Assembly: GCF_000259275.1 (NCBI RefSeq) | Contig: NC_017735.1 | Location: 992,001-1,056,000 of the forward strand | DNA from: Helicobacter cetorum MIT 99-5656 | GTDB taxonomy: Bacteria > Campylobacterota > Campylobacteria > Campylobacterales > Helicobacteraceae | DNA: 64,000 nt | Reading direction: 5' to 3' | Shown here: piece after piece, positions 54,186 to 63,074 of the stretch | Position numbering within the stretch: the first letter of the stretch is position 1 | Layout of the letters: each line of letters begins with the position of its first letter | Notes under the pieces: model-generated | Seen by the model: the letters and a program-made list of their open reading frames with translations, nothing else | Told to the model about the DNA's origin: nothing | Databases searched by the model: none | Translations under genes and position numbers: made by a program

Positions 54186-57100
54186 ATGCAAGATAGCACA
54201 CAAGGCGATTTAAAAGTTTTTGATAGTCATAACTTTTTTAACAAGTTAAATGAATTTAAAGGCGGCGTTTTTAACACCCCAAAGGCTAAGGAATATATAG
54301 ACATAGCTAACGGCTTTCATAAGCTTTTTAAAAATGATTCACAAATAGCTAACAACCTAAAAGCCGCTACTACTAAAAACATTAACCAAGGACTAGCCAC
54401 CACCCTAAGCGGGGCGGCGAAGTTTTTATGGACTAAGTTTGCTTTAGGGACACTCTATAGAAATGCCCCCGATAGATTTCTAGGGCTAAAGCTACCCAAA
54501 GCCCTAAACGAAAGCACCGCAGGAGCCGCTTTAAAATACCACATTAAGCGAGCTTTAGAGAGAAGCTCAAGCGTTGATGAGTTTAGTAAAAACCTTGAAT
54601 TAAGCGCTAAAAATTCTAAATTTTCAAATGATACCCTTAAGATTATAGATGAATTACAAGGCGGTTTAAATCAAGCTAAACAAGATTTTAAACAAGCCAG
54701 CGAGCCAGCCACCCAAGATGCCCCCCTAAATACACAAGAGCCATTAAGACAAGCCACAAATGATGCCCATCTAAATCAAGCCACCCAAGAAGCCCCCCTA
54801 AAACAAGCCACAAACGATGCCCCCATAAATCAAGCCACCCAAGAAGCCCACCTAAATACACAAGAGCCAGCGAGAGAAGTTACAGAAAAAGCCACAAAAG
54901 AGCCAAGCAAAGAAGCCCTAACCAAGCACGAAAAAGCCTTGAAAGAATTAGAGAATATAGACACAACAAAACTCACCAAAGAGCAACAAGAAGTCTTAAA
55001 AGTGTTTAAGGGGGAGCTACCAGAAACTACGATTAAGGGTAGGGATTTGCATGGCCTTTACACTTTAGAGCAAGGCGGTAAAAAACACGGAGCTATCAAA
55101 ATATTAAAACGACACTATGGAGAAAATAAGACTGGAGCTGTAACAAGCGATGAGCTACTTAACATGGGAGAAGTGATTAAGAATGGAAGCGTGCTATTAG
55201 ATAGTTTTGAAAAACTAAAAGATGGATTTAGATACGCTTATGAGTGGGACAATAACGGCGTTAAGCTTAGATTAGTGGTTGATGATTTAGAAAGTAATAA
55301 CAAGATTTTTAATTTTTATAGTGATAGAAACACAAGCAACGCCGGGCCAATCCGGAAACCGATGCTTGCTAATGAAAATAATACAACAAAATTATTAAAC
55401 AAACAAGAAATACAAGTTTTAAATACCGATGATTATTTAAAAAAAATCATTCAAAGCGATGAAAAGTTAATAGCAAATTACCAACACAATAACCAAGCCG
55501 TTATAGATTATTATAATAACGGAGCTTATAAAGAGAAACCTTTTCACAATAAAGATGAATACAATCCAAACTCTACAGAAAGAGAATATTTTAAATTAAG
55601 GCAAGAATTAAGAGACATTATAAGAGCAACAGAGCATGACAAAAAAGTAGCTAGTGTTTTTGTTAAAACAGAAGAATATAAAAAGCTTTTAAAGGAGCGT
55701 ATGAAAGAAAAACAAGAAAAAATAAACGCTAAAGCTAAAGAGCTACAAGAATTTTTAAAAGAAAATCCTACTTTTATAAAGAAAAGCGATTTTTATGAAA
55801 ATAAAATCAATAACGATTATATAGAAAAACAACAACAAGAATACACGCACAATAGGCATAGGATAAACGGCAATATACCCTACAACGAACAAGAGAAAAA
55901 ACTAAATTTTATTGATGATTTTTTGAAAGTGGATTTTTCAGAATTAAGCGATAAAGAAAAAGAAAATGCAGTGGGCGCTTTTACTTTAAAAAAAATCGTT
56001 AATAAAAAATATGAAAAACCTAACGGCACAATAATTACATATAAAGATTATGGAAACGAAAAACATTATTATTTAAGCGAAGATGGAAAAATTTATTCAA
56101 CTGAAACCGATTACCCTATTTTTACAGATGACCTAATAAAAGAAGTTAATAAAAATAGGTTAATCGCAGAAATAAGACAAAAAGATATAGCTTTAAGCGA
56201 TATAAGCATAGAAAACTACCTTAAACAAGTAGAAAAACAAATCGCACAAAAAGCCAAAGAGCCAGCGAGAGAAATCACAGAGCAAGCCACAAGAGAGCCA
56301 GCCACAAGAGAGTGGGGGACAAATTACAGCGAGTTTAAAGGGAATGGAATAGGAGCAATTGAGAAGCTACTAGAAACTAAAGAAGGCTATATAGCGGGGG
56401 CATTTCATAAGGAAGGTTTAGGGGATATTGATTTAGTATGGGGCAAGAGTGGTAAAAGCGGTTACGGACTAGCACATATTTTAGAGCGTAGAATAGACAA
56501 AAAAATCGCTCAAGGAATGAGTGAAACAGAAGCTAAAAACTACGCTTTAAGCATTATTAAGAATATACCTGAAATTTTAGAGAAAGGCGTTAAGGACACA
56601 GACAAGTGGGGGCGTGTGTTTGTAGAATATGATAATAAGAGAGTGGGATTAAACAATGAATGGAATAATCAAAAATTAGAAAATCATTGGGTAGTCAGTA
56701 GCTATGAATTGTATAACGAGAAGCAAGCGTTACCTTCTACTCCGCAAGCAATTACAAAAGAAAAGCCATTTAATTCTTTAAACTCTAACGGAGCTAATCC
56801 TACCCAAAAAGAACTAATAAAACAAGAAAAAGCCCTAACACCCCTACAATTAGCAGAGCAAGAAAAACTACAAAAGCAAGCCCTAGAAAAAGAAAAAGCC
56901 TTACAAGATTATGAGAGCTACAAAGAAGATGCCCTTAAAAGAGAAGAAGCCCTAAAACAAAAACTAGCATTTGAGAGGGGTAATGCCGGCAATTTAGAGA
57001 GCGAGACTAAAATTGAAGTGGGGCAAGATATACCCTTAAAAAAACTAGATTTAGCTAAGAGCAGAGTTAGGTTAAATGACGGCGAGATTTTTGACCTAGA

Positions 57101-58835
57101 TTATGCGATAGTTAAGGCTAAAGACTTAAAACCCAGTTTTACCACAGGCGGAACGCAAAAACGCACGCATATGAATGAAGAACAGATTAAAAACATTGCA
57201 GAGAACTTTGACCCACAAAAGATTTTTGGGAGCGGGGGCTTTGAAGATTTGCCGATTATTTTACAAGACGGGCAAGTGATAAGCGGTAATCATAGAATAC
57301 AAGGCATGCTAAATTTTACGAATAAGAGCCGAGCCGCCTACGATAAAGCGATACAAGACTATTATAATATCACACTAAAGCCAGATGAACTCCTAATTAG
57401 AGTGCCACACAAAAACCTTAATAATACAGAGGTTAACAACTTAGCAGCAGGAAGCAATGCGGGGCGATTTAATAGTGAGAGCGACAAGGCGTTGAGCGTT
57501 TTAAGCCACTATACACCTAAATTAAAAGAGCTTGATAAAAAGCTAAACGCAGACACCATCCACTCCTTAAAGCGTTTAGTTGCTAGAGATTTAAACTTTG
57601 ACAAAGCCACAAGCCCAAATGTTAGCGATAGTAATTTAGCTTTGCTAATGTATAACATGCCACGGAGTGAAACCCAAGGCATAGAATTATTAAACAAGTG
57701 GCACAAAGAATTTAAAGATGACCCCAAGAGCTATGAAAAAGTTAAAAAAATGTTTATAGATAATGCAGGGAGTTTTCACAATCTAATCCACGATTTAAAT
57801 TTTCCTAAACTGAGTTTAAACGCTTATTTAAGCGATACACTAGACAGAGCCTTTAAATCTATCAAAGACTATGAAAGCACAACAGAGAGCTTAAAAGCCC
57901 TTGCTGATAAACACAGCGCAAGTTCACTAGGTTTTACAGAATATGAAAAAAGCCAGCACAAGAGCGATATAAGCGAAATTTTAGGAGCGGCCTTAGCGCG
58001 ATTTGCTAGACTTGATGACCCAAGCAACGCCTTATTTGAAGCCCTAAGAAGTGATAACATTAAGAAAGGTTTAAGAGAGCATAACATAGCAGATGATACA
58101 AAAGACTTGTTAGGAAGCGATAGAAAGGTTTTTAATGATATTGATATCTACGACTTCACGCATTATCTCTTAAAGCACGATAGAAAACCCAACGAAAACA
58201 ACCAAGCCCTAAGCCAGCTAACAAGAAACATTAAGGGCTTACAGAAAGATTATTATAAGAGTTTAGAGAAAGAGAGCAAGGCATTAAAATCGTATAATTC
58301 AAGCTTAGAAATTCAAAACAAAGACAACATAATGAAAAAACTCTCTTTTGATGAGATTAAACAATTGATTGATACCACGCCACGAACAGGAAGTGGCATG
58401 TTAATTTTAGGGGGGGATAATTTAAAACCTGAAGTAATAGAATATATACAAAAAAAACATAAACGAGTAGCCGTTGAAAAATTAGAACCTGAAGTAATAG
58501 AATATTTAGGATTACCACACAAAGACGCAAGGGCGGTTATTGATTATCAAGCTATCAACCATATTTTAAAAGACCACCCAAATTTAGATTACAAAGACCT
58601 AGCTAATTACAGAGAATTAGCTAAAAACGCTCAAGAGACCTTAAAATCAAAAGACAACAAAAATAGACCTGTAATAGTGAGTTTTAATCAAGTGAATGGG
58701 TTTTTTGTAGTAGTAGAGCAAATTTCAAATGCCAAAAATGAACTCATGCTAAAAACGATGTATAAAACTAAGGGAAATTATAAGCAAAGTTTAGTCTATA
58801 GAAAGGCATTAGCAAAATCTCAGAGTAGCGATTAA
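54186..58835 (+). CDS. Giant multidomain phage 'polyvalent' protein with RNase-toxin-like and ParB-like domains
   Basis: 1549 residues. From N to C: a helical region with a hydrophobic patch (72-92); an Ala/Thr/Gln-Pro repeat linker (171-245); a first PBECR/DUF3519-like domain (about 281-386, with TTIKGRDLHGLYTLE and AIKILKRHYGENKTG); and a charged linker. A barnase/colicin E5-like domain comes next (about 713-847, GDIDLVWGKSGKSGYGLAHILERR), then a coiled-coil and a DdrB-type ParB-like domain (about 945-1160, with VISGNHRIQGML). A third nuclease-like domain (about 1449-1549, DYQAINHILKDHPNLDYKDL) closes it. Polyvalent proteins are thought to enter the cell with phage DNA and act against host functions. 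No ribosome-binding site precedes ATG 54186 and the frame closes 15 nt upstream, so the N-terminus may be truncated. Confidence 0.8.
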   Translation: MQDSTQGDLKVFDSHNFFNKLNEFKGGVFNTPKAKEYIDIANGFHKLFKNDSQIANNLKAATTKNINQGLATTLSGAAKFLWTKFALGTLYRNAPDRFLGLKLPKALNESTAGAALKYHIKRALERSSSVDEFSKNLELSAKNSKFSNDTLKIIDELQGGLNQAKQDFKQASEPATQDAPLNTQEPLRQATNDAHLNQATQEAPLKQATNDAPINQATQEAHLNTQEPAREVTEKATKEPSKEALTKHEKALKELENIDTTKLTKEQQEVLKVFKGELPETTIKGRDLHGLYTLEQGGKKHGAIKILKRHYGENKTGAVTSDELLNMGEVIKNGSVLLDSFEKLKDGFRYAYEWDNNGVKLRLVVDDLESNNKIFNFYSDRNTSNAGPIRKPMLANENNTTKLLNKQEIQVLNTDDYLKKIIQSDEKLIANYQHNNQAVIDYYNNGAYKEKPFHNKDEYNPNSTEREYFKLRQELRDIIRATEHDKKVASVFVKTEEYKKLLKERMKEKQEKINAKAKELQEFLKENPTFIKKSDFYENKINNDYIEKQQQEYTHNRHRINGNIPYNEQEKKLNFIDDFLKVDFSELSDKEKENAVGAFTLKKIVNKKYEKPNGTIITYKDYGNEKHYYLSEDGKIYSTETDYPIFTDDLIKEVNKNRLIAEIRQKDIALSDISIENYLKQVEKQIAQKAKEPAREITEQATREPATREWGTNYSEFKGNGIGAIEKLLETKEGYIAGAFHKEGLGDIDLVWGKSGKSGYGLAHILERRIDKKIAQGMSETEAKNYALSIIKNIPEILEKGVKDTDKWGRVFVEYDNKRVGLNNEWNNQKLENHWVVSSYELYNEKQALPSTPQAITKEKPFNSLNSNGANPTQKELIKQEKALTPLQLAEQEKLQKQALEKEKALQDYESYKEDALKREEALKQKLAFERGNAGNLESETKIEVGQDIPLKKLDLAKSRVRLNDGEIFDLDYAIVKAKDLKPSFTTGGTQKRTHMNEEQIKNIAENFDPQKIFGSGGFEDLPIILQDGQVISGNHRIQGMLNFTNKSRAAYDKAIQDYYNITLKPDELLIRVPHKNLNNTEVNNLAAGSNAGRFNSESDKALSVLSHYTPKLKELDKKLNADTIHSLKRLVARDLNFDKATSPNVSDSNLALLMYNMPRSETQGIELLNKWHKEFKDDPKSYEKVKKMFIDNAGSFHNLIHDLNFPKLSLNAYLSDTLDRAFKSIKDYESTTESLKALADKHSASSLGFTEYEKSQHKSDISEILGAALARFARLDDPSNALFEALRSDNIKKGLREHNIADDTKDLLGSDRKVFNDIDIYDFTHYLLKHDRKPNENNQALSQLTRNIKGLQKDYYKSLEKESKALKSYNSSLEIQNKDNIMKKLSFDEIKQLIDTTPRTGSGMLILGGDNLKPEVIEYIQKKHKRVAVEKLEPEVIEYLGLPHKDARAVIDYQAINHILKDHPNLDYKDLANYRELAKNAQETLKSKDNKNRPVIVSFNQVNGFFVVVEQISNAKNELMLKTMYKTKGNYKQSLVYRKALAKSQSSD
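54707..54747 (+). repeat. 41-nt block shared with a second phage gene (copy 1)
   Basis: Encodes the linker ATQDAPLNTQEPL in the polyvalent protein. It is identical over 41 nt to 59537-59577 in a different gene. Confidence 0.85.
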
Positions 58836-58930
58836 AAATCGGTTATAAGCCGAGTGCTAAACATACTTGATAAAGCTAATGTCACTCTTAGAGTATATCC
58901 AAAAAATAAAGTAAATACAAGGAGCGATGA

Positions 58931-59383
58931 ATGGAGCAGAACAAAAGCCTTTTAAATGAAAATCAAACACAGCAAGAAATACTTAATCAATATCTTTTAA
59001 TGGTAGAAGAAGCAAGACACATAAGCGACAGACGCACTAATACTAATTTTTGTTTTATAGCTTTTCATTTGATTTGTTTAAGCGTAGCTTTAATTTTAGG
59101 GGGGTTTAAGGCATGCGTGTTTATAAGCGTGGGCTTAATTTTGTGTATCGTATGGTTAGAGATATTAAAAAAATCAAAAGCCGTTAATAGCATTAAATTT
59201 GAGATTATTACGCAGTTAGAGAATAGTTTAAGCGTTAATCTATTTAGTTATGAGTGGTATTTAATGCAAGAAAAAAATAAAAATTTTAAACTATTTTTTA
59301 CTATTGAAAGCAAGATGCCCATCTGTTTTTTTGTGGCATATTTGTTTAGTTTTTTAGTATTAACTTTTTTTGAAAGGAATTAA
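58931..59383 (+). CDS. RipA-family-like membrane protein
   Basis: A 150-residue protein with an N-terminal cytoplasmic segment and three or so membrane spans (FIAFHLICLSVALILGGF, CVFISVGLILCIVWLEI, ICFFVAYLFSFLVLTFF). The segment LFSYEWYLMQEKNKNFKLFFTIESKMPI resembles the RipA octameric membrane protein family. Such small membrane proteins occur on phages and mobile elements, so it could be a lysogeny-expressed cargo gene or part of the ejection apparatus. The start is ATG 58931 after AAGGAGCGATGA. It lies in the same direction as its neighbours. Family assignment is moderate. Confidence 0.55.
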   Translation: MEQNKSLLNENQTQQEILNQYLLMVEEARHISDRRTNTNFCFIAFHLICLSVALILGGFKACVFISVGLILCIVWLEILKKSKAVNSIKFEIITQLENSLSVNLFSYEWYLMQEKNKNFKLFFTIESKMPICFFVAYLFSFLVLTFFERN

Positions 59384-59384
59384 C

Positions 59385-60311
59385 ATGGAAGAAAGACAAA
59401 AGCAATTAAACGAGATTAAAAGCATAATTAACGGCACACAAGGGGACTTAAGCAATTATTTAATAGATAGCACAGGCGCATTAAATAATAGCACCATAAA
59501 AGAGCCACAAGCCACAAACGATGCCCCCCTACCACAAGCCACCCAAGATGCCCCCCTAAATACACAAGAGCCATTAACAAAGCCTTTAAATATCCTAAAC
59601 AATCAAAACCAAGCCACCACAAACGATGCCACCCTACCTAAGACAGGAATCGCAAGGCTAGACCAAAAAATCGCACAAAATAAGCTCGATGCATTAGATT
59701 ATTTAGTGGCTAAGAAGTATTTAGGAATAGATTTAAATGTTACACTAAACGGCAATTTAAACCTAAAAAACGACATGACCCTAAAGAACCCCTCTAAACC
59801 TATTGAAGCCATTAACGCCAACGCAGACAGCATAGATGGTGCGATTAGATTTTTAAAGACCGCAGACAATCAAGCGGGCATCTTATATGGGGCTAACAAG
59901 TTTTTAAATAAGATTAGCTACGGCTTATTAGGCATGACGCATGGCAACTCTAAGCTACAACAAAGCGAAAATAATATGGTTGCATTAGTCGCAAAGTCTA
60001 ACGCAGGCGGAAAACCGCCCAGCGAGTATGACAAAAGAGATGCAAAGGATAGCATCGCCTTATGGTTTAGGGGGCAAAAAGAGTTAGGAAGCAAAACCGC
60101 CCAATTATTACAAGCCCTAGTGGATAAAAATAAAAACGCCGATACAAGGCTATTAGCGCTAAATGGTATTAACCCAAAAGAGTTTCAAGCTAAAAACTAC
60201 GCAGCCCTTAAAATTGTAGAAATGCTAAACAAGAATGAAGGCAACTATAACACCAAAGAGCTAGAAAATACTTATAACAACGCATACTCTAACTACATGA
60301 AAGGCAACTAA
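59385..60311 (+). CDS. Phage protein with the polyvalent-type repeat linker
   Basis: Starts at ATG 59385 after GAAAGGAATTAAC; the frame is open from 59370. The N-terminal 30 residues are helical, followed by an Ala/Thr/Asp/Pro repeat linker (ATNDAPLPQATQDAPLNTQ) like that in the polyvalent protein. The C-terminal half is mainly helical (DNQAGILYGANKFLNKISYG, then SEYDKRDAKDSIALWFRGQK). I do not recognise the fold. It lies 1 nt after the membrane protein gene and abuts the next gene, so it is part of the same operon. A virion or ejected protein is plausible. Confidence 0.75.
   Translation: MEERQKQLNEIKSIINGTQGDLSNYLIDSTGALNNSTIKEPQATNDAPLPQATQDAPLNTQEPLTKPLNILNNQNQATTNDATLPKTGIARLDQKIAQNKLDALDYLVAKKYLGIDLNVTLNGNLNLKNDMTLKNPSKPIEAINANADSIDGAIRFLKTADNQAGILYGANKFLNKISYGLLGMTHGNSKLQQSENNMVALVAKSNAGGKPPSEYDKRDAKDSIALWFRGQKELGSKTAQLLQALVDKNKNADTRLLALNGINPKEFQAKNYAALKIVEMLNKNEGNYNTKELENTYNNAYSNYMKGN
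59537..59577 (+). repeat. 41-nt block shared with the polyvalent protein gene (copy 2)
   Basis: Identical to 54707-54747 and in the same orientation and linker position. Encodes ATQDAPLNTQEPL. Confidence 0.85.
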
Positions 60312-61094
60312 ATGAATACAACAAGATTTATAAGAAACTTTTTAACCTTCAAAGAAGCTTTACAAACGCAAAACTTCAATAACAAGGAATTAAATACGAT
60401 TTGCTTACAGGCCGCTATTCAAGGCGAACAAATCGCTTTACAAGAGAGCCAAAACAAATTTGCAAAAGAGCAAGCCAAGGCTAGAATGGAATTAGAGTTT
60501 TTAAGCATGCAAATGCAACTACAAAGCCAAAAAGCCCAAACATTAAACGCATTGATACAATGTCAAAGCATGCTTAAATCTCTCAAAGACAACGCCGCTA
60601 TAAACAGAGCCAACGCTTATGTAAGCTTGTTACAAGTAGCAGGAAGCGTGGGGGCGAATAATTTCGCTAATGTAGTTGAAACTATCAATCAAATCGGCAT
60701 AGAATACACCCACTCAAGCGTGAATAATAATGGCATACAATACAACGGCACAGCAGAAGAAAACGAGCTTAATACAATTCTTAATAAGCTTAGTAATGAA
60801 CTAGACAAATTAAACGCATTAGGGGATAAAGAGAGCATTCAGTTATTCAGTAATGAATTAGAAGTGCTAGTGAATGAACCCACAGAAATCTGGGGCTTTT
60901 CTACTTTAAACAATGCGACTGAAGGCTTTTATAATGCGAATAATGAATTACTAGCAAGCGGTAACTCCTTTTTGTTTAGTAGCAACATAGCAGGACAGCA
61001 TACAATAACCTTCAAAGCAAGCATAGGCCAAGCGAATGTATCAAAATCTATCACAATAAGCGTTATACAAGACAAGTTAAGGCAAAAACAATGA
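60312..61094 (+). CDS. Phage structural protein with coiled-coil and C-terminal Ig-like domain
   Basis: A 260-residue protein. Residues 1-110 are helical and Gln/Lys-rich (QESQNKFAKEQAKARMELEF), the middle is a linker, and the last 70 residues form a beta-sandwich pattern (TEIWGFSTLNNATEGFYNAN to ISVIQDK) like the bacterial Ig-like domains found on phage tails and decoration proteins. It starts at the codon after the preceding stop and overlaps the next gene by 4 nt. A virion role is inferred. Confidence 0.72.
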   Translation: MNTTRFIRNFLTFKEALQTQNFNNKELNTICLQAAIQGEQIALQESQNKFAKEQAKARMELEFLSMQMQLQSQKAQTLNALIQCQSMLKSLKDNAAINRANAYVSLLQVAGSVGANNFANVVETINQIGIEYTHSSVNNNGIQYNGTAEENELNTILNKLSNELDKLNALGDKESIQLFSNELEVLVNEPTEIWGFSTLNNATEGFYNANNELLASGNSFLFSSNIAGQHTITFKASIGQANVSKSITISVIQDKLRQKQ

Positions 61095-61636
61095 ATATTA
61101 TTAACCCCCCAACTATTGAATTAAGCCCACAAGATTTGACTAATAAGGAAGTGCTAGATAACACAATTGACCCCCTATTAGAAAGAATGAAAAAAGCCTT
61201 AAATAATTCCACAGACTGGAAAGAACAAGTCTATTTAAGCCTTGATGGAATGAATAGAATCTTAACCACCATAGACATTGCATTTAATTTTGATAAAGAG
61301 ATACGCCTAAATAATGAAAATTTTAAGGCTAAACAGCAGTGGGTATTAGATACCTTTAAGCAGCTACAAAATGCTTTTAATGAATATAAAAGCTATTTTG
61401 AAAGCTTTAACCAAACACAACAAGAAAACGCCACACAAGGCGTGCAAGAGTTACAAAATAAAATAAATGAATTTGAGGGCGTTTTAACGCAAAAAAAACA
61501 AGAATTTGAGGGCGTTTTAACGCAAGCTCAAAACAATGTTAAAGCCACACTAACCCAAGAATTAACGCAAGAATTAACCCAAGCAAAGACGCAAGCTATA
61601 CAAGAAGTAACAAGCGCCTCAAGCTTTAAACGCTAA
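61091..61636 (+). CDS. Coiled-coil shaft part of a tail-fibre-like protein, ending at a probable frameshift
   Basis: The 181-residue frame begins at ATG 61091, overlapping the previous stop. It contains a phage-type N-terminus (PPTIELSPQDLTNKEVLDN), a central helical region and near-identical repeats (EFEGVLTQKKQ, EFEGVLTQAQN) and then TQELTQAKTQAIQEV. It stops at 61636 after SSFKR. In the next frame, between 61611 and 61677, the DNA reads QALNAKIEVNTNKSTQNF, a sensible continuation. The gene therefore looks interrupted rather than complete. Confidence 0.65.
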   Translation: MNIINPPTIELSPQDLTNKEVLDNTIDPLLERMKKALNNSTDWKEQVYLSLDGMNRILTTIDIAFNFDKEIRLNNENFKAKQQWVLDTFKQLQNAFNEYKSYFESFNQTQQENATQGVQELQNKINEFEGVLTQKKQEFEGVLTQAQNNVKATLTQELTQELTQAKTQAIQEVTSASSFKR

Positions 61637-61638
61637 AA

Positions 61639-62361
61639 TTGAAGTCAACACGAATAAAAGCACTCAAAACTTTTTATGAAATACATGGGGGCGGGCAAGG
61701 CTTAAACGCTATGATACCAGAGAATGGTGGCATAAAAGCGCATGTGGAAAGTTTAGAAAATTTAAACGCACAGCAAGTCAAAGAGATACAAGCATTAAAA
61801 CAACAGAATATAACCCTACAAAGCGAACTCAATACTTTAAAAAATTATCGTTCTATAGTTTATTATGTTTTAGGACAATTCTATGTAAGCACAGGGGGGC
61901 AGAATTTTATCACTAAATTATCCAGCACTAGCAGTGGTAACTTTGTAATGAATAGCACGAAGTCCTATGAAATAGAAGTCTTTTTTCAATACAACAACGC
62001 CGATAGTAATGTAAATCCTCAAAGCTCCTTAGCTTTAAGATGCGACCAAGGCTTTATTATGCCAAGTTTTACCACCACCACCGCCCCCCAACAAACCCAA
62101 ATCTATCATGTGAAATTTTTAGCTACAGGAATAAGCGGGGACTTAGAATTATGGGGTAAGTATTTTAAGGGCTATATCAATGTATGGTATGGGGTTAGTT
62201 ATGGGAGTAGTGCGAGTTTTAGCACTAAAAGAATAACCACCATTATAAGAGAAATACCGCCTATTACAGACTATGTATTCGTTATGCCAGCAAATAATGG
62301 GACTTTCTTTCCACATTCCTATAACATAACACAAGCAGATTTTACATGGTATTTAAGTTAA
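61639..62361 (+). CDS. Beta-rich tip part of the tail-fibre-like protein
   Basis: A 240-residue frame opened by TTG 61639 without a ribosome-binding site. It begins with FYEIHGGGQGLNAMIPENGG, then a coiled-coil (NAQQVKEIQALKQQNITLQSEL) and a beta-rich head (SSTSSGNFVMNSTKSYEIEV, ITDYVFVMPANNG). It appears to be the 3' half of the same fibre gene as 61091-61636, joined through the intervening third frame. Such heads often recognise host surface structures. It might alternatively be an independently translated tip, which I think less likely. Confidence 0.65.
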   Translation: MKSTRIKALKTFYEIHGGGQGLNAMIPENGGIKAHVESLENLNAQQVKEIQALKQQNITLQSELNTLKNYRSIVYYVLGQFYVSTGGQNFITKLSSTSSGNFVMNSTKSYEIEVFFQYNNADSNVNPQSSLALRCDQGFIMPSFTTTTAPQQTQIYHVKFLATGISGDLELWGKYFKGYINVWYGVSYGSSASFSTKRITTIIREIPPITDYVFVMPANNGTFFPHSYNITQADFTWYLS

Positions 62362-62379
62362 AAACAAAAGGACAAAAAA

Positions 62380-62961
62380 ATGATTTTAGAAAACATGGCT
62401 AAGTATCAAAAGTATTTAATCTTAGTTTTAGAGGAGTTGCATCTTTTAGGCTCTTTTAGAGTTGAAGAAAACAATATTAACCTAGAACTAAATACCACCA
62501 CCTACGATGAAACTAAAAAGCAAGAAGTAACGCTTGAACTACCCACTAAAGATGCCTTAATGGCTAAATTTAAAGAAGTGGCTTTAAAAACTAAAAAGCA
62601 AGAAATAGAAAACGAGATTAACGCTATTTGTAAGCACAATTTATTGAAAGGTTGCTCTAGTAATGCGTTAGGGAGTTACCACAACTACGATGCCACCTTA
62701 GAAGACCAAAGCAACCTAATTGCCCTAGTGAGTGCAAATATTGATGCACCTTATAGATGTGCAGAGCTTAATGCTAAAGGCGAAGTGGGCATTAAAATGT
62801 ATAAACCACACACCAAAGAGCAACTAAAACAAGTCTTTAACGATGGCTTAAGATACAAGCAAGGCATACTAAGTTTTTATGGAGCAGAGAAACTACGACT
62901 AGCAGAGATTAACGACTTAACAACATTAGAAAGCTTTAAAATAAGCGAACTTGTGATTTAA
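62380..62961 (+). CDS. DUF4376-like phage protein, possible tail-fibre assembly or attachment protein
   Basis: A 193-residue protein. The C-terminal region from about residue 60 (KKQEIENEINAICKHNLLKG, YDATLEDQSNLIALVSANID, YKPHTKEQLKQVFNDGLRYK) resembles DUF4376, a small domain found beside phage tail fibres. The N-terminus is helical. It starts at ATG 62380 after AAAAGGACAAAAAA and sits directly behind the fibre-like gene, supporting a fibre-associated role. Confidence 0.65.
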   Translation: MILENMAKYQKYLILVLEELHLLGSFRVEENNINLELNTTTYDETKKQEVTLELPTKDALMAKFKEVALKTKKQEIENEINAICKHNLLKGCSSNALGSYHNYDATLEDQSNLIALVSANIDAPYRCAELNAKGEVGIKMYKPHTKEQLKQVFNDGLRYKQGILSFYGAEKLRLAEINDLTTLESFKISELVI

Positions 62962-63074
62962 AAGGAGTTAGAGAGAGTAAGGAGTAAATCTCTCTAATGA
63001 GTTTTGTATGTAGGGGAGGATTAGTATTATACTAAAAAGAGATAAAAATAAACATAAAAGATTAAGGAATAAGC

